A stretch of 64,000 nucleotides of DNA from Stentor roeselii (Eukaryota > Ciliophora > Heterotrichea > Heterotrichida > Stentoridae), in assembly GCA_006503475.1 (NCBI GenBank), contig RSEH01000054.1:62001-126000 (forward strand), given 5' to 3'. The position numbers were made by a program, and so were the translations under genes. How positions within the stretch are numbered: position 1 is the first letter of the stretch; every line of letters starts with the position of its first letter. Under the pieces are notes generated by a model. That model was given only the letters and a program-made list of their open reading frames with translations. It was not told the DNA's origin and searched no databases. Shown here piece by piece: positions 19,407-29,520 of the stretch.

Positions 19407-22055
19407 ATGGGTAAATGCATCTCTAAAGAAAATAAGTCAGAAGAGAAGTCAGTTGACGACTTAGCTGATGAATATGATGACCTTCCTACCATGATTTTTA
19501 CGACAAAAATTTCAAAAGTTAAAATATCTGAACTTAAATGCTCATTAAAAGACAACTCAGCTTCGATTTCCTTTAATTTGAAAACTTTTTCTTATACTTT
19601 CAAAGAAGTGCAGATGTCTGATGACTCTTTAATATTCCCAGACTCGTTTTCTATGAAGTATGAGTCGACTATTTCGAGAATGAACTTGGATAAGGTTGAA
19701 ATTCAGGTTTTTACTAAAAAAAAACATTTGTGCTCGATTGATATCAGTGTTAAGTCGATTATTGACGGACCTATTCATCAGAATATGGGAATGGTTATTA
19801 ATGGGATTATTGTTGGAAGAATCAGCTTAGATATTGAAATGTTGGAGATGTCTAATCTCGTCATTACTCCTGTAGACCTGGCTTGTGATCTAGGCGATCA
19901 TGGATTAGGCCAATTTTCTCTTTCCTTAAAATTTGCAAGTGACTCTTGTCTAGAGTCAAAGCATTCAGAAATTTCAGATGACGCGAAATGGCATTTTTCA
20001 TCTGCCAGTGATGACCTTCCAGAACTTCAACTGCCAGTGACAATGAAGATGATCCGAGACGCAGCACTTCAAATTCGAGTGTTCAAACACCATAAGTCGA
20101 CTAGTGAAATAACAGCGGAGTGTTGGATAAGTTTTACAAAACTATTCGCTGAAGACATGGAAGCGATTTACCGAACAGAGAGTTTTTTAGAGAGTAAAAA
20201 CAAAGAACACGGCACAAAACTCGATTTTGAAAAGCTAATCCGTAGTTTAAAACGAGTGCACCACAAGAAATTCAATGAAAACTTATGGCTCTGCGGGCGA
20301 AAAGTAGGAGTAGTAAACGGAAGTCTGAAACTTTCAGGAATTCCTACATTCGTTCAACTAATATCAGGTACCAACACCGAGAAAGGCTACCTAATCCAAA
20401 GCAACGTATACATGAGTGAAGAAAACGGTAAAGGAAAAGAGAACCTTCCAAAGAAAATCCAAGACATCTCAAGAATCACTCAAGAACTTCAAGATTCAGT
20501 GACATACAAGCCAGGCAAAGGTGGAATAAACTACGAAAAAGAGATGCTTCGAAAGAAAAAAGAAAATTTCGAAGAACTTTACAAAATCCTTCAAAGCAGT
20601 CAAAAAGACTCAATGATTAGTTTTATTTACAAAAACGAGAAGTCCTTGATGAAGTCTCAAGAAGTCCTCATCGGTCTCGGCGAGCATCTTGTTGAATACT
20701 CGAAACTAGTGAATTACGATATCAAACCTTCTTACTTCAAATGTCTCACTTTTCTTATTAAAAGAGGAGAACTCGACATCGGCTACCTTTCAGAAGACAA
20801 GCCTGATGCCAAGACTAAAGAAAATAAAGTAAAAATCGCTGAAAGATATTTAAAGTTCTTTCAAAGTGTCTGTAGCTTGTCACTTTCTCGAATGGCTTTT
20901 AAAGGGGTTGATAAAGTCACTGAAGAATTTGTTTACTCGTCTTTAGCGATCTCATGGTTTAGAATTCCTCAATTTCAGGAAAAAATGATTCATGTGTTGA
21001 AGGAAAAGTCTTTTTACACTATTGAAGAATGGAGAAAAACTGATATTGACCTGGATGACGAGCATGCGAATGACATTTCTAGGATTTTTGACTGGAAAAA
21101 CTTTTACCTGTTGATTTCTTCGAGTTTCAACCAGGACTGTTTAGAAGCTGCTCTTTTTTCTGACATCTGGAAGCAGAAAATGCAGAAAAGGGGTCTTGCT
21201 TTTTTTAGTTTTTTGAAACAGTGGGTTTTTCACACCCTTGGACAAAATAACTCAGGGCAGATCCTCTGGTCAAGTATTCCAGGATATAAGATCCTGTTAA
21301 AAGCATTTTTAGTGGAGTTAAAAGACAGAAAAATCCCGGAGTACCCTGAAGCCCTTGTTGAAACAGGAAGCGTTTTACTTAACAACTCGAAACTTTTGAA
21401 TGTTTTTGTGAGAATTATTTTCACTAAAACAAACATTTATGACTTTGCTTCGGTCCAGGAGTGCTTCAAAGTCCTGAACATTTTTTTCACATCAGTTTAT
21501 TCTTATCACAGGGCCTTGCCTCCTACTTTTGACAGTGAGTTTTTCTTATTAGGTATAAAAATCATCTTCAACGATGAAAACGGTCTGAACGTTGCGAAAT
21601 GTTTAAGTTTTATTTACAATCAATACCATTTGTTCCGAGGAAGTCTCAGACAAAAGCTGATTTCAGGTCTTTTAATCAAGAAAAAGCTAAAAAAGTTCTT
21701 TTTTCACTGGTGCAGAGATTTGAGAAACATGCTTTTTCACCTGATTTTTTACAGAATTTTTTCTTTAAAAGTTCTGAACTTTGAGCCAGAAGGCGACTTG
21801 GAGCTTGACCTAGAAATCAAAAAAACCATAAAGAAAAAAATCCAAGACTTTAAAAATGAAGAAGACCGAGTTTATTACCGTCCAGCTTTCGAGCAATACG
21901 AGAAGGTGAAGCAAGAATTTAAAACCTGGAAAAAAAGTCTTTTACCAACTTGTGGAAAACTGTTTGGAAACAGTGACAGTTTTCCTTTCCCAGCAGTTAA
22001 CATCAACTTTAAATTCGAAGACCTGAGTGAAAAGAAACTTGAAGAGCAATGGTAA
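19407..22055 (+). CDS. Large lipid-anchor candidate with C2-like N-terminus, 882 aa
   Basis: The N-terminus MGKCISKE fits the N-myristoylation consensus (Gly2, Ser6) with Cys4 available for palmitoylation, predicting attachment to a membrane. Residues ~30-165 alternate beta strands in the manner of a C2/NT-C2 domain. Residues ~400-800 are helical and recall fungal DUF1765 proteins (a stretch around ILWSSIPGYKILLKAFLVEL), but that likeness is weak. A basic tail follows (KKTIKKKIQDFKNEEDR). Stop TAA; 33 bp separate it from the convergent HECT gene. Function unknown; cortical or membrane scaffolding is a guess. Confidence 0.75.
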   Translation: MGKCISKENKSEEKSVDDLADEYDDLPTMIFTTKISKVKISELKCSLKDNSASISFNLKTFSYTFKEVQMSDDSLIFPDSFSMKYESTISRMNLDKVEIQVFTKKKHLCSIDISVKSIIDGPIHQNMGMVINGIIVGRISLDIEMLEMSNLVITPVDLACDLGDHGLGQFSLSLKFASDSCLESKHSEISDDAKWHFSSASDDLPELQLPVTMKMIRDAALQIRVFKHHKSTSEITAECWISFTKLFAEDMEAIYRTESFLESKNKEHGTKLDFEKLIRSLKRVHHKKFNENLWLCGRKVGVVNGSLKLSGIPTFVQLISGTNTEKGYLIQSNVYMSEENGKGKENLPKKIQDISRITQELQDSVTYKPGKGGINYEKEMLRKKKENFEELYKILQSSQKDSMISFIYKNEKSLMKSQEVLIGLGEHLVEYSKLVNYDIKPSYFKCLTFLIKRGELDIGYLSEDKPDAKTKENKVKIAERYLKFFQSVCSLSLSRMAFKGVDKVTEEFVYSSLAISWFRIPQFQEKMIHVLKEKSFYTIEEWRKTDIDLDDEHANDISRIFDWKNFYLLISSSFNQDCLEAALFSDIWKQKMQKRGLAFFSFLKQWVFHTLGQNNSGQILWSSIPGYKILLKAFLVELKDRKIPEYPEALVETGSVLLNNSKLLNVFVRIIFTKTNIYDFASVQECFKVLNIFFTSVYSYHRALPPTFDSEFFLLGIKIIFNDENGLNVAKCLSFIYNQYHLFRGSLRQKLISGLLIKKKLKKFFFHWCRDLRNMLFHLIFYRIFSLKVLNFEPEGDLELDLEIKKTIKKKIQDFKNEEDRVYYRPAFEQYEKVKQEFKTWKKSLLPTCGKLFGNSDSFPFPAVNINFKFEDLSEKKLEEQW

Positions 22056-22088
22056 CGATATTTAAGCAATAACGATAAGTTTAAAGAA

Positions 22089-25000
22089 TTAGCTTAAATG
22101 AAAAGCTTGTCTTCCTTCATTAATCGCCAGAACGAGTTTCATTCTTAACACCTCAACAGTAGAATAATCAGGTATTTTCAAATAGTTCTGACAAGTCATG
22201 ACACTCGGCAAGCATTTATCAGGTTCATCAAAGTCGTCTTTTTTAACAACAGAAAGTTTCGGCTGGAGTTTCTCAAACCCTCCAAGAGGAAGTCTTGGAA
22301 ATCCAGTCACGAATTCTAAAAACCGTTTCCTGTCTTCAGACTCGAATTCACTCATCACATTTAAAAGATTGTTGAAAGTTTTAGAGTTTTCATTAAAACC
22401 ATGAGAAGGTAAAATGTGTTGTTTTAAAACTTCGACTTCCCAGTCTGAGTCATTTTCTCCTAAGAGAAGGTCTTCGATTTCACTGATTGTTAAAAGGGAT
22501 AAAATGTCGACTGGGATTATTGAATCCATTCCTTTTCGAAGAGCTTTTGATTGAGGGATTTGGTTCAGGGTTGATGATGCGCTGAGGAAGATGTAGTCGT
22601 CCAGGTTTGACTTGTGAACTGAGATTAAAGAACCCCCGGGTTTTAATTCGATGTTGTCGTAACCGGGAAGGGTGAAGACGAGACCAGCCTTTTCGACTTC
22701 GTTCGGGTGAAGAGACATCTCGACTAAGTGCTTTCCGATGTTCTTGTCTACTGATTGAAGGTCTAGAAGACTCACTGGATGGTTGAATATTAACTTCCAG
22801 AAAGCTGGACTTAGCTGGAAGTCGATGTGACGCTTGTCGATTATTGCTTTTCCGATTATTTTTCCGATGAACTCAAATAATTCTTCCCAATTTGAATCAC
22901 TTTCACAGAGAGGAGCAGGAAAAAGATCAGAACTTTCACACATTTTCCTCCAAATCCTGAGTGACTTGACTTGAGTAGAAACAAGAGTAAAAAACTCAAT
23001 AGTGGGTCCAAGTCCAGTTCCAACTTCTCCTTCATACTCAACTTCCAAGACAGTTTCCATATGAAGTCCAGAGTCCTGAAGAGTTCTAATCGAGTCCATC
23101 AAGATTTCATTCCTGTTAACTTTAACTTTATGTTTTTTTTCAATCTGAGAGATGCTAGCAAACCCAAACCCTTCCAAGTAACTAAGACGAGATTCCGTCG
23201 AAAACAAGTATTGAGATTTAACAGGTAAACTTTTAATCCAAGTGGCAGGCGTGTTGCCTTCAGTCGAGACTGAGTCTTGCATCTGCCTTGAAAGCAGCGC
23301 TGAAAGCTTAGAACAATGAAAAGTTTCAACAGAAGTCGGAGGCAGGTTAGGAGCATTGAGGAGATATTGAAGGGCAGGGAAGTAGTCACTTATTAAGTAC
23401 ATGTATTTGGTTAGGCGAAGGTAAGGGTACGACTTATCTTTAACGTCAATGCCGACATTTGTGCTTTCATTAATAACATACTCAAAAATATCAGAAGGAC
23501 TTTTCATGTACTTAAAAACGAGATCTGGCGAAACTCTCTTCAAAATTCGAAACTTTAAAATAATTCCTGACTTTTTACTTGACATGTTCAAGACAGTTGA
23601 ACTGCGATGCACTTCTTTCGACCCGTTAAAAAACACGATCTGGTAAACAGAAGTATAAGGACGGTCAAGAAACATATGAACTGTCGTTTCACTGATGATT
23701 TTCTGCTGAACTAACGTATAAAGGTCAGTTTCACTAGAAAGGCGATTCAAAAGTTCCCTTAATTTCTCGAAAGTAAGTAAAAGTGAGGAGTGAAACTGAA
23801 TTTTATTGTGCACTGCAAATAATTCATGACGGACTCGGTACTCCTGGTCTTCTAACCAAGCTTCATTCCCTGCACCTCCAACGTACTCTAACACAATTTT
23901 CGCTTTGTGATTTCTTTTTGAAGACAGAGCTTTGTGATCATGGAGCAAAATCCTGAAATGATGCACGAAATTCGCAGTTCCTATAAGGTACCTGGCCAAA
24001 ACTGCAAAAAAAGTCTCACCATGACTAGAGTCCTTTGCAAAAATCCTTAAAAATTCAGTCATTCTAGGAAATAACTTGTCAGGAGTGGCTTCAGCAAGCC
24101 ATTTCCAGAGACTTTCAGCGATACTTGAATTACTGATTTCATAGAAACTCAGTTTATCATTTGAATTCAGCAAAGAAGTGATTTTTACAAGTAACTCATG
24201 AGCACTTTCTCCGAAACAGTTGGTGAGCTTCTGTGAAATTGTCTTGATTTCTTTTCCAATTCGAGGAACTTTTTTATTTTCAAAGGTTTTGTGTTTTTCC
24301 AGGATTTTTTTCGCATAAATCTGAAGTTCTTTTTTGTAGTCGTCTAAAGTCGCTGGTTTCAAGATTTTCATTTTCATTTTGTTGATCATTGCTTCGATTT
24401 GATAAGGATTTTTTGATTCGTTTGGTCGAAATAAGATTTCTTCAAAACCTCCGAATTTCTTATCAGGAAGTTTTTTAAAGTCTTTTAAACGGTCCTGGTC
24501 TTTTAATGCAGAAATCCTTGAAATCACTCCTTCCCTTGTGAAGTTTCCTGAGATCTTTGAAGGGATTTTCTCGTAAAGAGCTAGGGAAATACGTAAAGCC
24601 GCTCGCACTGTTGATAGATCTTTCGATGCCATCAGCTCTGAAAGGAAAGTTGAGAAGCTCTGGCAGGTGAGGAAGTGACTGATGTGTTCGATATTAGAGA
24701 TTTTTAAGATTTTCTCTAGAATGCTGATAATTATCGCCTTGTCTTCCTTGCTAAGGAACTTTTCAGCGATTGACTTGGTTCTTGGAAGGATCAATTCACT
24801 GATTTCTTGCATGTATTTCGGGTTTTTACTGAAAAATAAAAACTTTTCTTTACTCCAGGAATCACTTGAAGGGGACCTGGGGAGGATCGAGTCGAGTAGT
24901 TCCAGAATTCCTGTAAAACCTGAACTTTTCAATGAATGGCCTTCGATGCCGCTTTTTATTATACTGAAACCTCCAATTGACATGAACTTTTTCACTATTA

Positions 25001-25847
25001 TTGAAGATCGTCCACATAAGGTGTAGAGAAGACGCAAGATATACTCACTGTGGTTTGGAAATATTTCAAGTAACACATTTAAAAGTCCAAATTCTATAAA
25101 TGCTTTTGCATAAGTTTTAAAAGAATCTCCCTTAGTCGAGATGACCATCATCAAGTTTTCAATGTAAAAAGTAACAAATTCCATAACTTTTTCTATCCTT
25201 CCAGGGAAATTCGCTTTGTTTTTCATAAGTTCCAAGACCTGTGGAATAACCTGTAAAATAGAATCAGCTGACTCTTGTGTCTGAAGAGCCTTAATCGAAT
25301 TACACAAGACATTCAAGATTTTTTTCTGTATCTCAGTGTCTAAAAACTCCATCACGCCCAAGCAAGTCTCAACAGCGCCGGCTTCAAGTACTTCAAGTGG
25401 AAACTCAAGAGAAATTTTTTCAAGAGCCCTGATGCCCTGATCACTGACTTCAATGCAAGTCAAAGTACTGATTTTTTCACAGATTGGCTTCAATCCGCCA
25501 CATTCAACAATAACTTCTGATAACTCTGGAAGTGTATCAAGAATCAATGTAATGCAAGTCATGCTCTGAAGCAAGAGCTCTGAATGTGACTTGCTGAGAC
25601 AGTCAAGCAAAAGACTTAAAATTCGGTCGAGGGGCTGAGACATCAGAATCTGCTCTTCGGTCATCGTGAGTTCTTCTGATAAATTTATCAGCGACTGGAT
25701 TATTTCTTCTTCTTCTCCGGAATTCATTGCAATGAAAAACTTTTCTATGCCTGGCGAGCATTGACCTGGCGAGTCTGAACCGTATTGGTCTATTTCTTCG
25801 ATTTCTTCGCTGCTCTCGTTTCTAGAAACGTGTCGAGGTTTTTTCAT
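22089..25847 (-). CDS. HECT E3 ubiquitin ligase, TRIP12/UFD4/UPL3-like, 1,252 aa
   Basis: Residues ~30-480 form ARM/HEAT repeats, with an acidic Ser-rich start. The HECT domain fills ~880-1252. EVEYEGEVGTGLGPTIEFFT is the N-lobe hallmark of TRIP12-type HECTs. LPSVMTCQNYLKIPDYS carries the catalytic Cys (about residue 1219), and the end is EGRQAFHLS, with the terminal hydrophobic tail typical of HECTs. TRIP12/UPL3 ligases act in N-degron/ubiquitin-fusion degradation and chromatin-linked turnover. No WWE domain is visible, as in UPL3 and UFD4. It starts at ATG 25847 and lies convergent to the MGKC gene. Confidence 0.93.
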   Translation of the reverse strand: MKKPRHVSRNESSEEIEEIDQYGSDSPGQCSPGIEKFFIAMNSGEEEEIIQSLINLSEELTMTEEQILMSQPLDRILSLLLDCLSKSHSELLLQSMTCITLILDTLPELSEVIVECGGLKPICEKISTLTCIEVSDQGIRALEKISLEFPLEVLEAGAVETCLGVMEFLDTEIQKKILNVLCNSIKALQTQESADSILQVIPQVLELMKNKANFPGRIEKVMEFVTFYIENLMMVISTKGDSFKTYAKAFIEFGLLNVLLEIFPNHSEYILRLLYTLCGRSSIIVKKFMSIGGFSIIKSGIEGHSLKSSGFTGILELLDSILPRSPSSDSWSKEKFLFFSKNPKYMQEISELILPRTKSIAEKFLSKEDKAIIISILEKILKISNIEHISHFLTCQSFSTFLSELMASKDLSTVRAALRISLALYEKIPSKISGNFTREGVISRISALKDQDRLKDFKKLPDKKFGGFEEILFRPNESKNPYQIEAMINKMKMKILKPATLDDYKKELQIYAKKILEKHKTFENKKVPRIGKEIKTISQKLTNCFGESAHELLVKITSLLNSNDKLSFYEISNSSIAESLWKWLAEATPDKLFPRMTEFLRIFAKDSSHGETFFAVLARYLIGTANFVHHFRILLHDHKALSSKRNHKAKIVLEYVGGAGNEAWLEDQEYRVRHELFAVHNKIQFHSSLLLTFEKLRELLNRLSSETDLYTLVQQKIISETTVHMFLDRPYTSVYQIVFFNGSKEVHRSSTVLNMSSKKSGIILKFRILKRVSPDLVFKYMKSPSDIFEYVINESTNVGIDVKDKSYPYLRLTKYMYLISDYFPALQYLLNAPNLPPTSVETFHCSKLSALLSRQMQDSVSTEGNTPATWIKSLPVKSQYLFSTESRLSYLEGFGFASISQIEKKHKVKVNRNEILMDSIRTLQDSGLHMETVLEVEYEGEVGTGLGPTIEFFTLVSTQVKSLRIWRKMCESSDLFPAPLCESDSNWEELFEFIGKIIGKAIIDKRHIDFQLSPAFWKLIFNHPVSLLDLQSVDKNIGKHLVEMSLHPNEVEKAGLVFTLPGYDNIELKPGGSLISVHKSNLDDYIFLSASSTLNQIPQSKALRKGMDSIIPVDILSLLTISEIEDLLLGENDSDWEVEVLKQHILPSHGFNENSKTFNNLLNVMSEFESEDRKRFLEFVTGFPRLPLGGFEKLQPKLSVVKKDDFDEPDKCLPSVMTCQNYLKIPDYSTVEVLRMKLVLAINEGRQAFHLS

Positions 25848-26596
25848 TTACGGATTAATTATTAACAGACTTGCTGGTTTCGAGAATTTGTGAAAATTTT
25901 AGAGGGTCGAGGGATTTGGGTTGTTTGGATGATTTTAGGGTTTTGGTTTGTGAGAGGTTTTGATACTTGGGAGGGTTGAGGGTTGTTTTAGGATAGATTG
26001 GGTATAATAAACTGCATTATTACAAGCAATGTCCTTCCAAGAAAAGATTATTTAAAGCTCTATTTCTGGTGATATCTTATCTCAAAAAGATTTTTAAATT
26101 GCATGATAAAGAATCATAAACTTTGTTCTAAAATTAAAAATATTTAGGAAACTTTAAGTTTCAGTGCATGTTTAGTGAGAGTTTTTACTTTAATTTTGAT
26201 TTTATTTAGATAATTATTATTGAAATATTTAACCCTTTAGATATTCAATACACATAAGCTTACAGCATTGAGCTAACATACTTTTTTAATTTCGATTACT
26301 ACTAAAATACAAAAAAATACACTATGCCAAAAAAATCTCCATCTAAAAAATCATTCAAGCATCCATTATTAATTTTGAACTCCTAGAAATTTTCCAATGA
26401 CCATATTGATAAGATTATTATATTCCTAGTCCTAATCTTATACTGCATAACACAAATCATTCAATCATTCTTAAAACTTAATCCACAGATATAACAGTCT
26501 CAAGGAAGGAAACCAAATCCTCTACTAAAAATGATTATTCAATAACATCCCACTTCCGCGAATCACAAATTTCGCCAGTATGTTTTTAATCTTTAA
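25848..26596. other. Intergenic, 0.75 kb
   Basis: The ~150 bases before the HECT start are C/A-rich on its sense strand (T/G-rich on plus), similar to the USP upstream tract. The rest is AT-rich, with short unsupported frames only. Confidence 0.5.
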
Positions 26597-27151
26597 CTAT
26601 CTGAAAAAAAATTCTAGCTCAGACAATTCCGCCAAGCTAATTTCTTCAATTTCAATCACCTCTTCTCCATCAGAGTGGTTTTCATCGCTTTCCAAGCCTT
26701 TAACTTGAATTCTAAAGGTTTTCAAAAAGTCCAAAACTTGAGGATACCTAAAAAACTTGAGTTTCCAGGTAAAATAATTTAGTAAATCATTTTCCATAGT
26801 AACTAAACTTCCGTGCTTTAAACTTCCAACCTTCTCCAAGTCTTTATTAGCGACCCAGGACCCAATGACGAATTTTAACGCGAGTGAAATTGAAGTAAAG
26901 ACAAGATAATGAACGTTGAAACTACAGACAAGTGCATTGTTGAGATACTTTTCAATCAAAATAAAGGAAAAAACCAGGATTTCTTCTGGAAGGTTCAAGT
27001 TGTCAAGAATGTGGTCTACGTACAAGTCAAGTCGAATCGGCATCGGCCTATTTAAAGTAAAATTCGAAGTAAGTTGACTAACCACCTTGTTTTTTCCTTG
27101 GTAGAACGGGTTGTGAACTATACAGTCAATATAACTTTGAATGAGCAACAT
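26597..27151 (-). CDS. PHO80/U-type cyclin-like protein, 184 aa
   Basis: A single cyclin box spans ~35-150: LYVDHILDNLNLPEEILVFS and YLVFTSISLALKFVIGSWVA match the PHO80-type helix pattern (RxxxIVxxL...SSLxIAxKF), and the late helix reads LVTMENDLLNYFTWKLKF. The acidic tail (DGEEVIEIEEISLAELSELE) is unusual. Such cyclins bind and activate small CDKs such as PHO85/CDK5 relatives in growth and nutrient signalling. The length is normal for cyclin U/P. The TAG stop follows a run of Phe codons. Confidence 0.8.
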   Translation of the reverse strand: MLLIQSYIDCIVHNPFYQGKNKVVSQLTSNFTLNRPMPIRLDLYVDHILDNLNLPEEILVFSFILIEKYLNNALVCSFNVHYLVFTSISLALKFVIGSWVANKDLEKVGSLKHGSLVTMENDLLNYFTWKLKFFRYPQVLDFLKTFRIQVKGLESDENHSDGEEVIEIEEISLAELSELEFFFR

Positions 27152-27417
27152 TTATTGTGGCTTCATATTCATTAAAAAGTTCTAGAATGTTGAATCTGAA
27201 TATCAAATGCAAATGGCTCTAAAAAACCTCCAAAATCAACTTTCCACAAATTTTCCTAAAAATTCTCTCCATTCAACCATTTTTCATCTAAAGTTCTAGA
27301 TTAAATCTCCAAGCCATTGAAAATCAAACAAAATTAAATCAAATCTCCAAGCCATGAATACCAATCACTATTATTGCAATCTTTAGAAATTGAACCAATT
27401 TTCCTTATATTTGCATC

Positions 27418-28548
27418 ATGGCTGAAACTGCTTGGTTTTACCTTGACAGAGAAAACAACACCCTAGGTCCTCTGACCTTCAGAGATATGGAAGTTCTTCT
27501 AAGAACCAACGAAATCGAGCTTTCCACCTACGCCTGGAACGAATCAATGGAATCCTGGCAGCACATCGGCCAAATCGCTGAGTTCATCACCAGCATCGCT
27601 GAGTTCGACATGGAGCAAGCCCTTCACATGAAGCCTTCAGAAATCTCAAATTTAGTCCAAAACGACTCAGAAAAGGTAATTTTTACCAAAGCAAACTTCA
27701 GAGTTAAAAAAAGCGAAGCAAAAAAAACTCCAAGCAAAACATAAAAGACAAAAAATCAAGAAGTTATCAAAATGGTACAAACCTAAACTCAACACGAACC
27801 TTTACATCTCAGGCCTTCCGAAAACAATCACAATCGAGGCAATCAAAGAGTTTTTCTCAAAGGCTGGAGTGATCAGACTTGACAAGTTCACAGGCGCGCC
27901 GAAGATCAAAGTGTACCAAGACGAGTCCGGTCAATGCAAAGGTGACGCGCTGGTTTCTTACATGAACAGCGAAAGTCTCTCACTGGCAGTCACCATGCTG
28001 GACAAGCAAGAAATAGAAAAAGGCCACATCATCCACCTTGAACCTGTAAGTCTGAAGCCTAGGCCGAGTTCTTCCAGAAAGGCGAGTACAAAGCAAGAAA
28101 ACGTGTTGAAGTTAATAAAGTCGAGTTGATTCAGGCAAAGGCGAAACAAGAGGAGTTGACAGGTTGGACTGATGATACTAAAGGACTCAGAATTGTTATT
28201 ATTTCAGGACTTTTTAATTTAGACTCGTTTTCTGAAAGACTTTCAGAAAGACTCAGAGATTTACTTGAAACTCGCATTGGTGAAGTTGAAAGGGTTAAAA
28301 TTTTCAGGTTCAATCCGATGGGGGTTGCTGAAGTCAAGTTTAAAAAACATTCGAATGCTGAGAAGTGTATTAAAGAGTTTAATGAAAAGGAAATTTTAGA
28401 GAAAATTGTTAGGTGTGAGTATTGGGATGGAAGGACTGATTATCGAAGGGTATCTGCTGTGTAGGTTCAGGAGAGTAAAGAAGAGGAGATGATCAGGGTC
28501 AAGGAATTTGGAGATTGGCTTGAAGCCTCTGATAGTGATGGGAATTAG
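27418..28548 (+). CDS. Tat-SF1/Cus2-like U2 snRNP splicing factor with GYF-like N-terminus; introns of 16, 17 and 15 nt
   Basis: Four exons (27418-27675, 27692-28045, 28063-28449, 28465-28548) give 360 residues. The N-terminus (WFYLDRENNTLGPLTFRDME) is a GYF_2-like fold. RRM1 starts at NLYISGLPKTITIE and is followed by AEFFQKGEYKARKRV, which closely recalls the HTATSF1 linker (FQLKGEYDxxKKK). RRM2 ends EYWDGRTDYRR, matching WDGTTDY, then a Glu-rich tail like EREERLRGWEAFL. The RxF loop of a canonical UHM domain is absent (NEKEILEKIV). Tat-SF1/Cus2 helps U2 snRNA and SF3b assemble. Two of the three introns break the frame. Confidence 0.92.
27676..27691 (+). other. 16-nt intron 1 of the Tat-SF1-like gene
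   Basis: Sequence GTAATTTTTACCAAAG; A at position 10. It shifts the frame, and removal joins SEK to QTSELKKAKQKK and leads into KWYKPKLNTNLYISGLP. Confidence 0.9.
28046..28062 (+). other. 17-nt intron 2 of the Tat-SF1-like gene
   Basis: Sequence GTAAGTCTGAAGCCTAG; A at position 10. A removal of 2 modulo 3 is required here to connect HLEP with AEFFQKGEYKARKRVEV, a highly family-specific junction, so the odd length is well supported. Confidence 0.88.
28450..28464 (+). other. 15-nt intron 3 of the Tat-SF1-like gene
   Basis: Sequence GTATCTGCTGTGTAG. The 5' site is GTAT rather than GTAA and there is no A at position 10. Without splicing the protein stops at YRRVSAV. With it, the protein gains 27 residues resembling the HTATSF1 tail. 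It may be inefficiently spliced. Confidence 0.7.
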
Positions 28549-28578
28549 ATAGATAACTAGTTTGTATTGAAACACTAA

Positions 28579-29454
28579 CTACTGCTGACTTAGCTTCTTG
28601 AATAGTTTGTGCACTTTTCCTGAGTTTTTTGCTTTCGGCTGGTCTTCGGGTAATATGTAGTACTCATCACCGAGTTTGATTACCCCATCACTCAAATTTT
28701 CAGGCCTGAGGTCAATCCTGGCACTATCCAAAAAATTCGCCATAGGAACCAATAAATCATCATAATAATCAAAAAAATTATGATCCATATCCTTCGGCAG
28801 TACCAACTGAGTAATACCAGCACAGGCGACCTGAAGTTCCTGAGAATGACTATAAGGAATCAAAGTATCAACAACTCCATGAATAATCAAAGTAGGACAA
28901 GTAATAAAAGGCATATTATCAATATTCCTAAACCTTTCCGCCACAAGTTTCTTCGCAAATTTTCCAGCAACATTTTCCACAACGTCTTTAATGGACGTAT
29001 AAGGTGACATTAAAAAAAGACAGCCAAGGCCTTTGGCCTTGGCAATTTCAGTGGCAGGTCCAGATCCGATAGACCTGCCGAATGCGAAAACATCAGAAGG
29101 CCCGAATCCAAGGACATTACTGACGAAGTCGTAGACTGAGTCCGCATCCATTAAAATAGTTTCAGCTCGAGTTTTTCCCGCGTAAAGGCCGTACCCAGGG
29201 TACTCCATTACAAGAACATGAATCATGAGAGAAGTGCGGATAAGGTCAGTCATCTCATAGGCAAGGCCGATGTCTTCAGCGTTTCCATGAAAGTAAATCA
29301 AAATTTTACTTGAGCCTTGAACACTTTTGAGTAAAAGACAAGGAATTTTTATCTTTGGGTGACTTGTTGAAGGGACCCAGATTAACTCTTCTGGGAAAGT
29401 TTCGGGTGAATAAGATGGAGGAGGGGATGGAAAAAGGATGCTATTTATTTCCAT
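28579..29454 (-). CDS. Alpha/beta hydrolase, ABHD17/BEM46-like (candidate depalmitoylase), 291 aa
   Basis: Fold landmarks appear in order: LIYFHGNAEDIG (oxyanion loop), VMEYPGYGLYAG, nucleophile elbow GRSIGSGPA, MSPYTSIKDV, IHGVVDTLIP (catalytic Asp) and MDHNFF (catalytic His). The set FHGNAED, EYPGYG and GRSIGSGP is characteristic of the ABHD17 family, which removes palmitate from membrane proteins such as Ras and PSD-95. The N-terminal Cys cluster that anchors ABHD17 is absent (MEINSILFPSPPPSYSPE, though the PPxxY segment is kept). A basic ~40-residue tail follows the fold. Confidence 0.88.
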   Translation of the reverse strand: MEINSILFPSPPPSYSPETFPEELIWVPSTSHPKIKIPCLLLKSVQGSSKILIYFHGNAEDIGLAYEMTDLIRTSLMIHVLVMEYPGYGLYAGKTRAETILMDADSVYDFVSNVLGFGPSDVFAFGRSIGSGPATEIAKAKGLGCLFLMSPYTSIKDVVENVAGKFAKKLVAERFRNIDNMPFITCPTLIIHGVVDTLIPYSHSQELQVACAGITQLVLPKDMDHNFFDYYDDLLVPMANFLDSARIDLRPENLSDGVIKLGDEYYILPEDQPKAKNSGKVHKLFKKLSQQ

Positions 29455-29520
29455 GATTATTAGATTGTTGGTGAATCTTTTTGGGAGGATTAAATACTAA
29501 CTTTACAACGACAGGAAAAT

